Assembly: GCA_022497145.1 (NCBI GenBank)
Contig: MU385993.1
Span: forward strand, 1 to 64,000
Origin: Rostrohypoxylon terebratum
Lineage: Eukaryota > Ascomycota > Sordariomycetes > Xylariales > Hypoxylaceae
Direction: 5' to 3'
DNA length: 64,000 nucleotides
The translations under genes were made by a program, and so were the position numbers. The notes beneath the pieces are model-generated. The model had not been told where the DNA came from. It saw nothing but the letters and a program-made list of their open reading frames with translations, and ran no database searches. Shown here piece after piece: positions 1 through 11,053 of this stretch. Numbering within the stretch: position 1 is the stretch's first letter; every line of letters begins with the position of its first letter.

Positions 1-581
1 GCAATTAAATTTTGAAGGTGGTGGTGATATTAAGGATTTGTCAAAAATGGTAAGTGGACCGCACCTGGTATGTGCGCATACTGGTATGTTAGCTTTGAAC
101 ATCCATTGCGAACGTGAGAGGTAAGACCTTGATGTGAACTGCTTTGAAGTATTGCACAGCTTCTGATAAGTTCTTAGCAAAACAACCTATGCGTGAGTGA
201 AAAGAAGAAAAGAAAAAAAAGGTTCCCGTCTTATTGCTTATCCACCGAGTTTGTCAAAGGCATTGTTATCGACTGGCCTTCTGTACCTAGAGCGTGAGAA
301 TTGAGTGAATCGTGCAATCATACTACCGCCCCAGCGAAAGTTTTCAGGAACCTGAGTCGCCATCGGCGTGCTGAGGGAGAAGATGAGGTTTTAACAGCTT
401 TAAAACCCTTCCTTAGAAGTGGGATGGTTCGTTGGTGAGTGAAACGTCCCCGTATCATAACTTCGCAAATGAGGTTCAATGATAACTAACCTAGACAAAA
501 TCAGTATATCGAGGGCGATCAAGCTGAGTTTTCCTCGACAGAAACACTGGGAGCCTTGGTTAGGTAAGAGTTGACTATAGG
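1..581. other. Intergenic stretch at the left edge
   Basis: No reading frame of convincing protein character was seen on either strand. The stretch lies 3' of the gene at 582-1925. It contains a purine-rich run near 199-220. It may hold the 3' UTR of that gene. Confidence 0.5.
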
Positions 582-1925
582 CTAGCCTAAGACATTCCGG
601 TAGTGTGCAACAACTGCTGCAAATAACGAGACCACCTCATATGGCTGATCTGGGGGGTCCATCTCGCGGTACCAGTCCTCAAATTGTTGGGGGCCCACAA
701 TCCAATTCGCAACGCGGAAAGCGTCGTGTGAGACGCGGTTTGAATGTAGATATTCGAAATGGCGAGTAAGGCGGGCATTTTCCCAGAACGCGAGCCCGTT
801 CCATGCATGGGTATCATGATGAATCAAGGTTCGAATATTTCCACGGTTTGCTGCCGAAGCAGCTGGATCAGAAACGGATCTAGCCAACCAGGAAGGGCCG
901 TTTGTTCCATACGGAGCCCCATTCCAGGGTTCCATATTGCGAGGTACCATGGTGGGAATGATGATTCGATCATTCCCTTCAACTCCCTCAGAACAATACA
1001 CCAACGCTCTAGTGAAGAACCTGTTTCCAATGTCTTTCGGAAAGTCTTCACACGAGTTTCTGAAATCATCTCTCGAAGCTTCAGCGGAGTTATGGTATCC
1101 CGCATCGAAAATGTCCTTCGTGAGGAAGCGACGGGTTTTAACAAGGCCCATGCTTATGAAGTATTCGAGTTTTGCACCACTGAACGTAGCACCATGTCCG
1201 GGGTTCAAAGGCTCGGCCTTGCGAGAAATGGAATCTCCCATATGCCATGTCGAAGCCAAGTTACACTCGATCATGCCGTATACGGCATCCAACTCACTCA
1301 GGAGGAAAGGTTGGAGGGATTGAAGAAAGAGCATTTGTTCGCCAATGCGACAGTCATAAGCTGTCTCGGGTCGGTTCTTAGAGTATCTAAATAGGGTACT
1401 GAAGAGTTGGAGTATAAGTAGGGCCCGGCAAATACGGTAGGACTCTACCTCAACGAACGAGTGCTCGTCGACATATTCTGAGTTTTCTTCGCGGTTTTGG
1501 ACGGAATAAGTCTTGGTTCGATCGAAATGGAAGCGGCTCATCCAAAACTCGACTGATTCTAGTAGCTGTCGAATGTATCGTAAGACTTTGATGTTCTGCG
1601 GGATCTTGGGCAACTCGGTTACATCACTGCGTTGCTTGAACTCTACCAACCAATTGGCAAAGTCGACATGCCCCTTATCGAAAGGTCTGCCGTAGCTCTT
1701 GACCTGAACAATGCGGTGAATGATGTGTAGAAACTCGTTGTTGTAGCATGCGTTCAGGTGTTTTAAATGATCTAGGGAGAAGATCATCTTGATAAGACGA
1801 TCGAAATGTCGAATCACCGCATATGCGAGGGTCGGTTCGTCTGCAAGACGTTTTTCGGCATCCCCAAGGCTTTTTCCCGTCAACTTCACGATCTCCTTTC
1901 GCATGAACTCCGCTCCGTTTGCCAT
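582..1925 (-). CDS. Uncharacterised fungal protein, 447 aa
   Basis: A single open frame of 447 codons runs from the ATG at 1925 to a TAG at 582-584. I do not recognise a named domain. The protein looks real: it is balanced in composition, rich in aromatic residues and Arg, and free of low-complexity runs. It has no signal peptide or membrane segment. The N-terminal third is probably helical (residues about 30-120). The C-terminal third has a conserved-looking block with His-His-Asp-Thr-His followed by Trp-Asn-Gly-Leu-Ala-Phe-Trp (about residues 367-382). The His and Asp residues could bind metal, but that is a guess. The gene stands alone, about 2 kb from Tfb2 and on the opposite strand. An uncharacterised lineage-restricted family is the most likely explanation. 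Confidence 0.7.
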   Translation of the reverse strand: MANGAEFMRKEIVKLTGKSLGDAEKRLADEPTLAYAVIRHFDRLIKMIFSLDHLKHLNACYNNEFLHIIHRIVQVKSYGRPFDKGHVDFANWLVEFKQRSDVTELPKIPQNIKVLRYIRQLLESVEFWMSRFHFDRTKTYSVQNREENSEYVDEHSFVEVESYRICRALLILQLFSTLFRYSKNRPETAYDCRIGEQMLFLQSLQPFLLSELDAVYGMIECNLASTWHMGDSISRKAEPLNPGHGATFSGAKLEYFISMGLVKTRRFLTKDIFDAGYHNSAEASRDDFRNSCEDFPKDIGNRFFTRALVYCSEGVEGNDRIIIPTMVPRNMEPWNGAPYGTNGPSWLARSVSDPAASAANRGNIRTLIHHDTHAWNGLAFWENARLTRHFEYLHSNRVSHDAFRVANWIVGPQQFEDWYREMDPPDQPYEVVSLFAAVVAHYRNVLG

Positions 1926-3881
1926 CTTTTATAAGGTCAGCCTATTTATCATACTAAAATTCATCTTTACCAGTATATTGATTTGGGAGGAAAAAAGGGA
2001 AGAGGTCGCGTGTGCAATCACAGTGGGAGAGGCCGATGAGCAAGTAGAAAACAACGAGGGGGGATGTTAACGAGTGCGGATATCTTGACTTACATTTTTC
2101 AGATTATGCTTCGACTTCTTAGAAGTTATCTTCAACAACTAATGTAGGCCCTTTTGCTGAGGAGAATGTAGTTGGTTGTAAAAGGTTGGTTGTAAAAACG
2201 GTCAGGTATCTCCAAGACTTCGACCGAGAACTAGGGTAGGGGAACACCAGACACTTTGAAGATAGAAGCCAACGAGTATCTGTTGATAGGATATGGCTTG
2301 TATCGCGAAGTGTTGTTGTTGTTGCTGATGGATACGGGTGGTCTTGGTTGGAATGAGGGTAGAGAAGAAAGAGGAGGGAAGTTTAGGGAAGAGAAGAATA
2401 GATTGGGTTTAATAGAAACCAAACCTACGGTAGCTATGTAGGTCATATGGCACTTAGTCCGATTAATTCATTATTAAAGGAAACTACAATCATGATCGCG
2501 AGTCTTAAGACCTACTTAGTCGATATAGGTAATGAGAACGAATTCGAGAAATGTCGAGGTAGCTATTCTCAAGGAAACAATGATACTACCTCGAGTTCGT
2601 TTCGTAGAGAGAGGAATCCTCCAAGAAGAGTCATATCGTCTAGATACTTATGAGTCACTTCTATGCCATTTTTTAGCATTGCGTATTGGTGATATGAAAT
2701 TTATGGCTATATACCTGCCTAGATATTCACTAGAGTCTTGACGATTTCGATACATCTCAAGATATTGCCAGCTGTCCTAAGTGAGTGACTACCTAGTCCA
2801 TGGTTTTAATGCTCCCCCAGTCTATTTCACGACATGGTCAAAAGGGAGGAGCATCTCTAACAACAGATTCCTTTGTTTCCCTACTATGATCTATTAACCA
2901 ATGTATGATATCACACGATATTGAATGTTGGGTTTTCAAAAAACTATACAGATATTGAAGGACACGTTACTAAACCTGAATATATCACAGGAAGGTGTCA
3001 TCTGGCATCCAAATGTGTTACTGATGAAGATAGGTACCCTTTCCACACACTGGTGGCTTCCTGTTTCATACCTAGTTGTCAGCCGAGATGAACTTTACGG
3101 GTCTATCAATTGGTTTCTTAGCCATATCTACCTCAAATGGAAGTTACCTACATGAAACAATTCATGAAATCTCCACTAGTGCCCGCATTATACTAGTAGA
3201 AGCAAAGATATAATCGTTCATGCTTGCCCGATATCAGGAAATCAGCTCATGGGGTAGGTAGGCCTTCTTTCCAATTTAGCTCCATGTGTTAGACGATACT
3301 TGATTTGTGGAAAGTCTTATGTTTCTTAAAGTTGTCTGAATTCGCTTGGAGGAATCGAAAGTTCTGTGATGGAAATAACATGACTGCATGAAAAAGGAGA
3401 ATTAAAGGGGTTTGAATATTAGCTAAGCAAGTGCTGTTATGTAATCCACGTATATGAGTATTAGGTAATTCATGTGAAGCTCGGACCATACACATACATC
3501 AATATCTGTATATATTGCCTAACTAAAATCTCCAACCTGAATATTCATATATAGATAAGTATGTATTTTTCCAGATTGTCAACCGCGACAAGTTTAAGCT
3601 TCGACTTTCACCTGTCAACTCATTAATTTCCTTCATTTCATCTTCGCATACTCAACCTTTGAACTGTTTTACTACCATCCTACCTGCTTTGTTCTCTCTT
3701 CAATGCCCTTGGATCATAGTATCAGGAACAGCTAGCCTTATTGGGTTTTCAATAGAGGCACATCATCTTTGATCCAGAAGCGCCTTTGCGCTTCTTCAAA
3801 CCCTTCTCTCGCCTATTCTTCCTATCATGACAACTGATTCCCACTGTCGTTCTGGTGTCATTGATCCGACATCTCTTTACA
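1926..3881. other. Intergenic region between divergent genes
   Basis: This 2-kb stretch separates the start of the 447-aa gene (-) from the start of Tfb2 (+), so it should hold both promoters. Only short, AT-rich frames without protein character were seen. The stretch just before Tfb2 (about 3600-3830) is pyrimidine-rich, as is usual for fungal leaders. Nothing else was recognised. Confidence 0.5.
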
Positions 3882-5385
3882 ATGTCGGTCAGCGCAAACT
3901 CTCTATCGCAGTACCTGGAGGGTCTGTCCGGGATAACATTCAGAAAACTTTACCAGCAGCCCTCCACAGCCTTTGCCATATTTAGGCGCATGCTTCCTCA
4001 CACAGGTAAGATTGTGCCCTGACAGATATAACCCGCCCTCGAACGTGATAGTTTGCTCATTATAAGAAACAGCAAAGACAATTGTGATGGCCCTTCTGTA
4101 CTCACCAACTCCGCTCTCTCTTGCCGACCTCGACGTGTGGATAAAACCTTCTGCGACTCGCGAAAAGGACCAAGCCTTAGCCATTTTGCGATTGCTCCAT
4201 ATAATAACCCAGCCTCAGTCCTTGGCCTTGACTGCCAACTTCAGAAACAGCCTACGGTTTGCTTTGGAAGGAGGAGGCGACCACAACTCGTTCGGTGTCC
4301 AGTCTACCAGCCCTATACCTGCCGAAGTTGATCATGCGTTCCTGGATAAATATGCGAAGAAGAAATGGGACGACATACTGCACTACGTCGTATCAGCGAC
4401 AGGTATAACTATGGAGAAGGGGTCTACCGGTCCTAAGCAGTCCGTCAAAGATCTCCTCATGGCCGGTCGCCTGGTAGAACGAAGCTACAGCGAACTCAAG
4501 ATCACTCATATCGGTTTCTCGTTCCTGCTGCAAGAAGCGAATGCGCAAGTCTGGGCGTTACTGCTCCTATGGCTACAAGCAATCGACGCGGCTAACGCCA
4601 GTGGAACCAAGTCGGATATGGACAGCGTAGATATGCTTTCCTTTTTCTTCCTTCTCGGCTCCCTCGAGTTCGGGCGCGCTTACAGCATCGACGCCCTGAC
4701 TGAGAGTCGCCGCAACATGCTCCCCATCCTCATCGACTTTGGGCTCATCTACATTCCATCGCACAACAAACACCAATTCTTCCCAACACGCCTCGCCACA
4801 ACCCTAACGAGCAACGAGACGGCCCTTCGCAGCGTCAGCGCCGGGTTCTCAGCCGCCAGCACGACGAGCGACGAGCAAGACAAATGTACCATCATCCTCG
4901 AGACCAACTTCCGCATGTACGCCTACGTGAACTCGCCCCTGCAAATCGCCGTCCTCGCGCTCTTCGCCGACCTGAAGTTCCGGTTCAAGGGCCTGGTGTC
5001 CGGTAAACTGACGCACACCTCGATCGAGAAAGCCGTCCACCACGGCATCACAGCCGACCAGATCATCTCCTACCTCTCCTCCCACGCCGACGAGCAGATG
5101 TACCGGTACGCGGCGGCCACCAACAAGCCCGTGCTGCCCCCCGTCGTCATCGACCAGATCCGGCTCTGGCAGCTCGACACCGAGCGCGTATCCACGACCG
5201 AGGGGTATCTATTCAAGGAATTCAGCGATTACAAGGACTACAAGGGCGTCGCCGACTTCGCGGAGAGTATCGGCGTGCTGACCTGGCGCAACGATAGGAA
5301 GGGTATCTTTTTCGCGACGAAGGTGGAGCAGATCAAGGACTTTATGAAGACTCGGCGTAAGGCTAATGAAGCGGGCGGTGGCTAA
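3882..5385 (+). CDS. TFB2: TFIIH subunit Tfb2 (p52), 478 aa
   Basis: This is a core subunit of TFIIH, which opens promoters for RNA polymerase II and opens DNA in nucleotide excision repair. Tfb2/p52 anchors and stimulates the XPB/Ssl2 helicase. I model two exons, 3882-4005 and 4073-5385. The intron at 4006-4072 is 67 nt and bounded GTAAGA...ACAG. Splicing adds the family N-terminus (SLSQYLEGLSGITF...LYQQPSTAF) and joins it in frame to KTIVMALLYSPTPL, which is diagnostic. The length fits the family (about 460-510 aa). The Tfb5-binding C-terminal region is present, with PPVVIDQIRLWQLDTER followed by a segment that ends in a Lys/Arg-rich tail. Without the first exon the protein would lose about 45 conserved residues, so the start at 3882 is preferred over any ATG near 4087. 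Confidence 0.95.
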
Positions 5386-6371
5386 GTTAACATTGGTAGG
5401 GTGGAAAATTGATAGAGCATTGAAAAGGCGGATGCGGGACGTACTTGGGCGAGTGGTCTCGTTTTTCTTTACTGGGTATATCATGATTTCATTCTGGGCA
5501 TCATCATGTACAGGCGTTCATAGGTCTACGGGCACGCATTAGGACAGGGTAGGGACTGGATGATTACGTGGTCTACAGCATAAGCAAGTCTATAGGCGTT
5601 GAAAGCTTCTCCAAATCAAGGGCTTTCGTCGTACTTGCATCTAGGGAATCAAAAAGGTTACTGGACGAATATCATGAATCGATGCCTTCTACGCGACAAG
5701 TCAAAGGTTATGGGCAATGCGTAATGACATTACCGCAAAAACTATCGACTCACCGATGACCGCGACACCAGGAATATTAAGGTACAATGAATTTTCGTTT
5801 CGTGCCCCTCATTGCTCATGGATAACGTAAACTTCCGACTGATGTTCCCAGATTTTTTTTTCTGCGCGAAAGCCCATCCACCTAGAGCAGGGCAGCTAAA
5901 ATGCGTATCGTATGTTTCCGTGTGATATCACATCCCAACGTCCCCCCCCCCTCCTTTCCTGAAAAGCCAAGCCTATGTTCAAACGAGTTTATCGTACTGA
6001 AAAAACAAGACGAGGCGATTCAAGAAAATGGAAAGCATAATAAAGAAAAAAAAGGTCAGAAAAAAGTACCCATGGCTGCCGAAGAGAAGAGAAGATAAAA
6101 AGGGTCGATAAACCCAACTCCCCACGGTGTGTCAGATCCAAAGCGAGCTCTCGTCGCCGACATCAACAACAATATCGATATCAACTAGAAAAGCAGCCTC
6201 TTATGAGATCGTAAAAACGGCGGTTATCAAGAAACGAAGAATAAACGATGCGAATCCGAGTTGCGAAATGAGAGAGCACTCTGTGAATTGCATCATCCGG
6301 GATGAAGACCGAGTACTCCAAGTACTGATGCGCAGCAACGCGATGCCGATGCGTAAGTCAAACGCCTGCCC
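5386..6371. other. Intergenic region between convergent genes
   Basis: This lies between the 3' ends of Tfb2 (+) and the 708-aa gene (-). It contains a C10-type homopolymer near 5942-5951 and A-rich runs near 6040-6065. No gene was recognised. Confidence 0.5.
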
Positions 6372-8498
6372 CTAGCGCGAGGGACCTTTCTTTCCACTGC
6401 CGTCCTTGTCCTTATCCTTGCCGGTGAAGATGCGACCGACCCATCGCTTGCCCTTGACTACCGGGTCTTCGGGCATGGTGCCGCCATCAGGCAACAGCGA
6501 CTCCTTGCCATGCTTGCGCGCGTAGTTTTGTTGGAACTTGAACAGGCTCTTGCGAGCTGCATCCGTTCTGCAAAGCGCATGTAAGTGGTCGAACACGCGG
6601 CGTGCAAGAGCATCCTCGTCCGTAAGCTGCGCTGCTTGCTGCTTGTTTGCGGCACTCTGGCCGCTGGGTGCGGTTCTCGACGGGAGCTGGGCCATGGTGC
6701 TTGAGGAAGGCAGACCGGCGAGGCTCTGAGGCTTGGAGATGGGACCAGGGATCTTGGTCGATGAGCCGATGATGATCGCCATGTTCTCCGGCGACAGGTT
6801 GGCGCTGCGGAAACGGTCTTGCAGGGCTGAGAAGCGACCACTCCACCACAGATCATCTTGCGCCTCATAAATCAGACGGAAGCTGTCTAAGTGATGCGAA
6901 GCACGCTGCTGACGGCTGATGAGGTCATCGCCGCCATCGTCTCTAGGATGGTTCGCGACTGCCGGGGAATCGTCTCCAGCAGGACTAGCCATGACAGCAG
7001 ACGGCGTGTGCCTACGCGGATGCATACGGAAGCTCGAAAGAGAAGCGCGTGAGATTGAAGTGGTCAAATTGTTCAACACATTACGCGTGCGAGACTTGGG
7101 GGTATCGTTTTCCTTTTCTCCGCCGGCCTTTTGCGTAAGACGGGGAAGCTGTGAGCGCAGATCAAATGTCTTATGGACATGGCCAGTGGCACCAGGCGAT
7201 TGAGATTCCTGGATGTTTGTTAAGGGACGCAACTCCAACCAGTCATTGCGCTGCGTAGCAAAAAGCTCCCGGTCGATGGCCGGCGAGTTTTCAGGTTCAA
7301 GGTCGGAGTGATCCTTGACAATCGCCTCTGGAGCTGGAGCCACGCGAAGAGGCTGCTTCACCGGGATGACCTCCTTTGGCTCTTTATCATCATCCTTTGC
7401 GGTAGGTGACGAGTCACAGCACTCTTTTACAGCAACAACCTTCTCTTCAGAATCATCCTTCTGGATAACTTCCTCTTTCAGTTTGTCATCTTGCGACTCG
7501 ATAACCTCCTCTTGTTTATCACCCTCATCATTCGTTGCACCAAGTGGCTCCTTCGTGTCAGTGTTCTTATGCTGTCCTAACTCAGGGTTGTCACTCAGTT
7601 TCTGAACGGGAGGCGGCCAATCCTCGAAGACGCTTGACTCATGTGTTCCTTCAGAGCCAGAACCCGAGTTCTGGTCCGCTGAATCGTGGTTATTCTTGTT
7701 TTTCTTAGAGAAGAACCTACTAAACCTGCTCTTCTTCTCGGCAGGAGGCGTGAGTCGAGGAATATTCTGAACGCTCGTAATACGTAGGCTGTCGCGATGC
7801 TTCGAACCGAGACTGTTTTCGGAGCCGGCGGGCGGAAGTTTCTTGGGAACAACCAGTTCGTGGGCCGTCCAAGCATTGGCCGGAATGTATGCGACGTCGC
7901 CGGGCGCCGGAGCGGGGCGCGGAGGTGCAGCTCGTGGCGACGGCACAGGAATGTTGCTGCCCGGGTATCGGTGGCGAATCTGCGGTGCGTAGGGGTGGGT
8001 GTTGCTACACTGGATTGCACGAGAGCCCATAGGCGATACCGTCATGGTGCGATTGCCTGCTGATAGTCCCTGGCCAACTCCTGTGATACCTTCGGGGCTA
8101 GTGGAAGTGGTAGCTGATGTAAAATCAGTGGTGGTTTGTGACTCAGGGCTTCCAGTCATAGTGCTGTCTGATGGACCGCGAGATGTTGAGGGTCTCACTA
8201 AATCCTGCTGGCGATTGATGTTGCTAGGAGGAAGAATACCAGACTGACGAGCGGCAGGACGCGTAGGACTAGCTCCAAGGCCGTGAGACTCGATGACAGT
8301 TGTGTTAAGAGGCCATACGCCAACCTGGCTAACTCCTTGCAGAGAACGACCGCGGAACAAGTTACCTTGGCCAGCAGCCGATAAGAGACCAGTTCCTCGA
8401 CGAGCGCTGGAACGTGTAGGCGTTGCGCCACTAGCAGGTGATGAAGGGCGCGGGATGCGCGTAGGGGTTTTGGGGTTTTTCTTCGGAGATTCGCCCAT
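6372..8498 (-). CDS. Disordered Ser/Pro/Thr-rich fungal protein, 708 aa
   Basis: A single 708-codon frame runs from the ATG at 8498 to the TAG at 6372. I do not recognise the family by name. The first ~230 residues are Ser/Thr/Pro/Arg-rich with many SP and TP sites, typical of phospho-regulated disorder. A basic patch with SRFSRFFSKK lies near residue 255. A very acidic Glu/Asp/Lys stretch follows at about 310-390. The only region that looks folded is the last ~190 residues: a helical block near HHLDSFRLIYEAQDDLWWSG, then DALARRVFDHLHALCRTDAARKS and a Lys-rich tail. There is no signal peptide or membrane segment. This could be a cytoskeletal or signalling scaffold, which is inference only. 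Confidence 0.75.
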   Translation of the reverse strand: MGESPKKNPKTPTRIPRPSSPASGATPTRSSARRGTGLLSAAGQGNLFRGRSLQGVSQVGVWPLNTTVIESHGLGASPTRPAARQSGILPPSNINRQQDLVRPSTSRGPSDSTMTGSPESQTTTDFTSATTSTSPEGITGVGQGLSAGNRTMTVSPMGSRAIQCSNTHPYAPQIRHRYPGSNIPVPSPRAAPPRPAPAPGDVAYIPANAWTAHELVVPKKLPPAGSENSLGSKHRDSLRITSVQNIPRLTPPAEKKSRFSRFFSKKNKNNHDSADQNSGSGSEGTHESSVFEDWPPPVQKLSDNPELGQHKNTDTKEPLGATNDEGDKQEEVIESQDDKLKEEVIQKDDSEEKVVAVKECCDSSPTAKDDDKEPKEVIPVKQPLRVAPAPEAIVKDHSDLEPENSPAIDRELFATQRNDWLELRPLTNIQESQSPGATGHVHKTFDLRSQLPRLTQKAGGEKENDTPKSRTRNVLNNLTTSISRASLSSFRMHPRRHTPSAVMASPAGDDSPAVANHPRDDGGDDLISRQQRASHHLDSFRLIYEAQDDLWWSGRFSALQDRFRSANLSPENMAIIIGSSTKIPGPISKPQSLAGLPSSSTMAQLPSRTAPSGQSAANKQQAAQLTDEDALARRVFDHLHALCRTDAARKSLFKFQQNYARKHGKESLLPDGGTMPEDPVVKGKRWVGRIFTGKDKDKDGSGKKGPSR

Positions 8499-9615
8499 TG
8501 TTAATGCTTCGAACGAAAGTTCAATGCGTTGAATGAGAATACGATGAGTTTAATGAGATGGAGAAAAGCGTTCAAGAGAAGAAGGACAATCAACCGCGCC
8601 TAGATGTTGAGTACTCCCCAGGTCGCAGAGACGTACAGGCTGCTAAGTATCGAAACGCAGTGAACTGTGGATTTGAAGAGAACGAAAAGAATGTCAATAG
8701 ACTCGAGAATCAAAGTTTGAGGACTAGAACGGGATAATTCTCGATGGTAGTCCAGATGATCTTGCGGTTCCATGAGTACTTGAGAGATGGAGTATTGGTA
8801 AAATGTGTTGTGTTTGGAAAGGAAAAACCAAAAGGAAAAAAACTGTGTCTCGTGGGATATAGAGGAAGCATTGATTGCAATAGCAGACCTGAATAGCTTG
8901 TAAATGATTTCATTTAGGGGATTACACGATAGTCAGTGGTGGTTGAGTCGACGAAGTTCGAATTCGGCTTCGAGTTGGCCTCCTGATAGCAATGAAGAGT
9001 TATCTGAAATGGTAGCGGCTTCTGTGTTTCGAGTATGGTCACAGGGGTCCCCTTTCTTCTAGCTGTGATATGTAGCTCTTTCCTTAGAGGCATCATAGGG
9101 AGGTAGCAGATAGACGATTTCTTGGCAAAGACGGATGGATATCTTAGACGTTAGAGGAGCACGGGTGCTTCTGAATCGATTTTTACCCCTGAAGTCGTGC
9201 GGCTGTTCTCGACGTCACGCCTATCGTCAATTTATTTTGCCTCAGTATTTCCATGAAAATGCAGCGTTGATGTTCACATATATGGTCGCATTTCAGGTTA
9301 TTAGGTATGTTACTATTATTTTATGAAAGCTAGGTACCTAGTGTGAAATAGGGGGTATATCAATACCAGAGTAGACAACCATGTTATGTGATATAGGTGA
9401 ATATGAAAATGAACAGAATCTAAATATTGATATCATGCCTCCATACTATTAGAACATCAACGTGTCTGGATCAGTTCATGTTCTGGTGTAAATTCATCAA
9501 TTGAGACCTTACGTTACGTATCTAAGCTTAACAGGGCCAATCAGTTCACACTGAAATGCAATTCGCCACCACCTGTCAGTTCTCTAGTCCTTTATCTATT
9601 AGACTTCTATGTCTC
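8499..9615. other. Intergenic region
   Basis: This lies between the start of the 708-aa gene and the 3' end of the TANGO2-family gene, and holds the promoter of the former. The region 9300-9500 is AT-rich. Short frames at 8710-9096 (-) and 9135-9326 (+) have no protein character. Nothing else was seen. Confidence 0.45.
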
Positions 9616-10641
9616 TTAGGGCTCTATCTTATACTTGAATGTCTCATCTCCTTTCCCCCTTTCAATTGGGTTTCCATGGGAATCCCATAGTGCCCTCTCT
9701 TTATATGTAACATTCCCCTCCCAGTCTAAAAGGATCAGAGTCTGTCTCTGCGTGCCGTAAGCACCCTTCATAAAATAACCATGAGAATTTTCTTTCATAT
9801 GGTCCTCCGGGTCGCTGGGATCTTCGATCTCATCAAAAACTGCTTTCGCCCTTCCTTCATCAGCAGCACTGGCCATTTCAGTCCAACCTTGATCCTCTGC
9901 GAAACTTCGGATGAAAACAGACCTCCGAAGTGCGTCCATATGCTCTTGGAAGGTCATCTTCGGTTCTAGGGGTAAAGTATCATGATTGAGGACCTTGAAG
10001 AGTCGTTCCGTTAATTCATCTTCGCCTAGGTCCTTATCCACTGCTTCTTGTATCGCCTCTACCATTAGCTTTTCTCCAATTTTAATTTTTTCCCATTTAG
10101 GGGGCTCGACGTAAACAGCGTTGCTGAGTCCGTAGGTCTGTCCGCGTTCTCCGGCTATCCACGGAACCTCGCCGACGTGGTCCCAGCGATTAGAGATGAT
10201 GGCTAGCGGCTTGATGGTCTTATCTGTTCTCTGCTTCAGATCGCCACAGACTAGCGAGAATCCACCTACTCCCTTGGCAGCACGGCCTTCCAACATGGAG
10301 TGCACGAAGTCATCGAGACTTTGCTCGGGTGGAGCACCCAACCATCCAGTAACCATACCGCCCCGGCTTTTGACTCCGGAGATGGCGTGATCCGGGTCCG
10401 GATCGTCTTCACTCGACTCCCGGTAATTCGTCAAGACGGCGAAACGTCCGCTCTTAGTCATTCCTAGCCATGTTCCTCTCTCGCGGCGATACAAGTCTCG
10501 CGCCGATAGTATCTCCTGTCCGGAGGGTTGATGTGTCCACCAATGAGGTCGACTTGTGGGTCTAAGGATGTACTCATCCCGGTTGTCGATTGCTATGAGA
10601 GCATATTTTGGGTGTGCGGTAGTGATGAGAACGATACACAT
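9616..10641 (-). CDS. TANGO2 / NRDE-family protein, 341 aa
   Basis: The protein belongs to the TANGO2 (DUF833, NRDE) family, linked in animals to mitochondrial/ER-Golgi lipid or haem handling; its biochemistry is not settled. The N-terminus MCIVLITTAHPKYAL followed by DNRDEYILRPTSRP carries the eponymous NRDE motif. Further hallmarks are GTWLGMTKSGRFAVLTNYRE, TYGLSNAV and near the C-terminus YGTQRQTLILLD. I chose the ATG at 10641, not one seven codons upstream (10662), because the family starts M-C-I and the Cys at position 2 is conserved. No intron is needed. The length is slightly above the animal proteins (about 276 aa) and usual for fungi. The gene stands alone in a stretch of minus-strand genes. 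Confidence 0.93.
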   Translation of the reverse strand: MCIVLITTAHPKYALIAIDNRDEYILRPTSRPHWWTHQPSGQEILSARDLYRRERGTWLGMTKSGRFAVLTNYRESSEDDPDPDHAISGVKSRGGMVTGWLGAPPEQSLDDFVHSMLEGRAAKGVGGFSLVCGDLKQRTDKTIKPLAIISNRWDHVGEVPWIAGERGQTYGLSNAVYVEPPKWEKIKIGEKLMVEAIQEAVDKDLGEDELTERLFKVLNHDTLPLEPKMTFQEHMDALRRSVFIRSFAEDQGWTEMASAADEGRAKAVFDEIEDPSDPEDHMKENSHGYFMKGAYGTQRQTLILLDWEGNVTYKERALWDSHGNPIERGKGDETFKYKIEP

Positions 10642-10888
10642 TGTGGTTAAAGAGTATGGCAATTAGGAGTAATTTCAGGGATCTTCAATCTCTTAATCTC
10701 TCTTTTGGGTATTCAGTTAAATATGTAGGTACGTAGGTATGTAGGTACGAAGGACTGTATGGTGTGCTCGCCGTAGGAGAGGAAATTTATAAACACTCGG
10801 GAACATAAATATTCACGAAACAGAAACGGAAGAAGTAAGTAGAAAGTTAAGTCATCCGTCCTCGCCACCGTCTCAAACAATACTTGTG

Positions 10889-11053
10889 TTATACCCTGGT
10901 GACTTGGTATTCAATCTCCTGATACACACAGCCCTTTTCTTCTTGTACAACACAACAATAGGACACGGCAGCGGCAATGCCTAGGGCTAGGCCGTAGGCG
11001 GGATAGACAGGATAGATGAGATCTGATCCCAATGGTGGCGTGACACGTCTCAT
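10889..11053 (-). CDS. Candidate NCE101-like small membrane protein, 54 aa
   Basis: The frame is 54 codons from an ATG at 11053. It contains one hydrophobic span, YPAYGLALGIAAAVSYCCVV, then QEEKG and a polar tail ending in TRV. The pattern P-x-Y-x-L-A-x-G-x-x-A-A followed by EEKG resembles the NCE101 family (non-classical export protein 1), which are single-pass proteins of about 50-60 aa with a DPxFAxxxGxxAA core and a charged tail. The first Asp of that core is Tyr here. The same frame is open upstream to 11269, but that part looks non-coding. An unseen upstream exon is possible. The match is from memory of the family pattern, so the call is tentative. Confidence 0.4.
   Translation of the reverse strand: MRRVTPPLGSDLIYPVYPAYGLALGIAAAVSYCCVVQEEKGCVYQEIEYQVTRV

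Noticed and set aside
759..1394. A 211-codon plus-strand frame
   Set aside because: It is antisense to the 447-aa gene, whose frame is longer and more protein-like.
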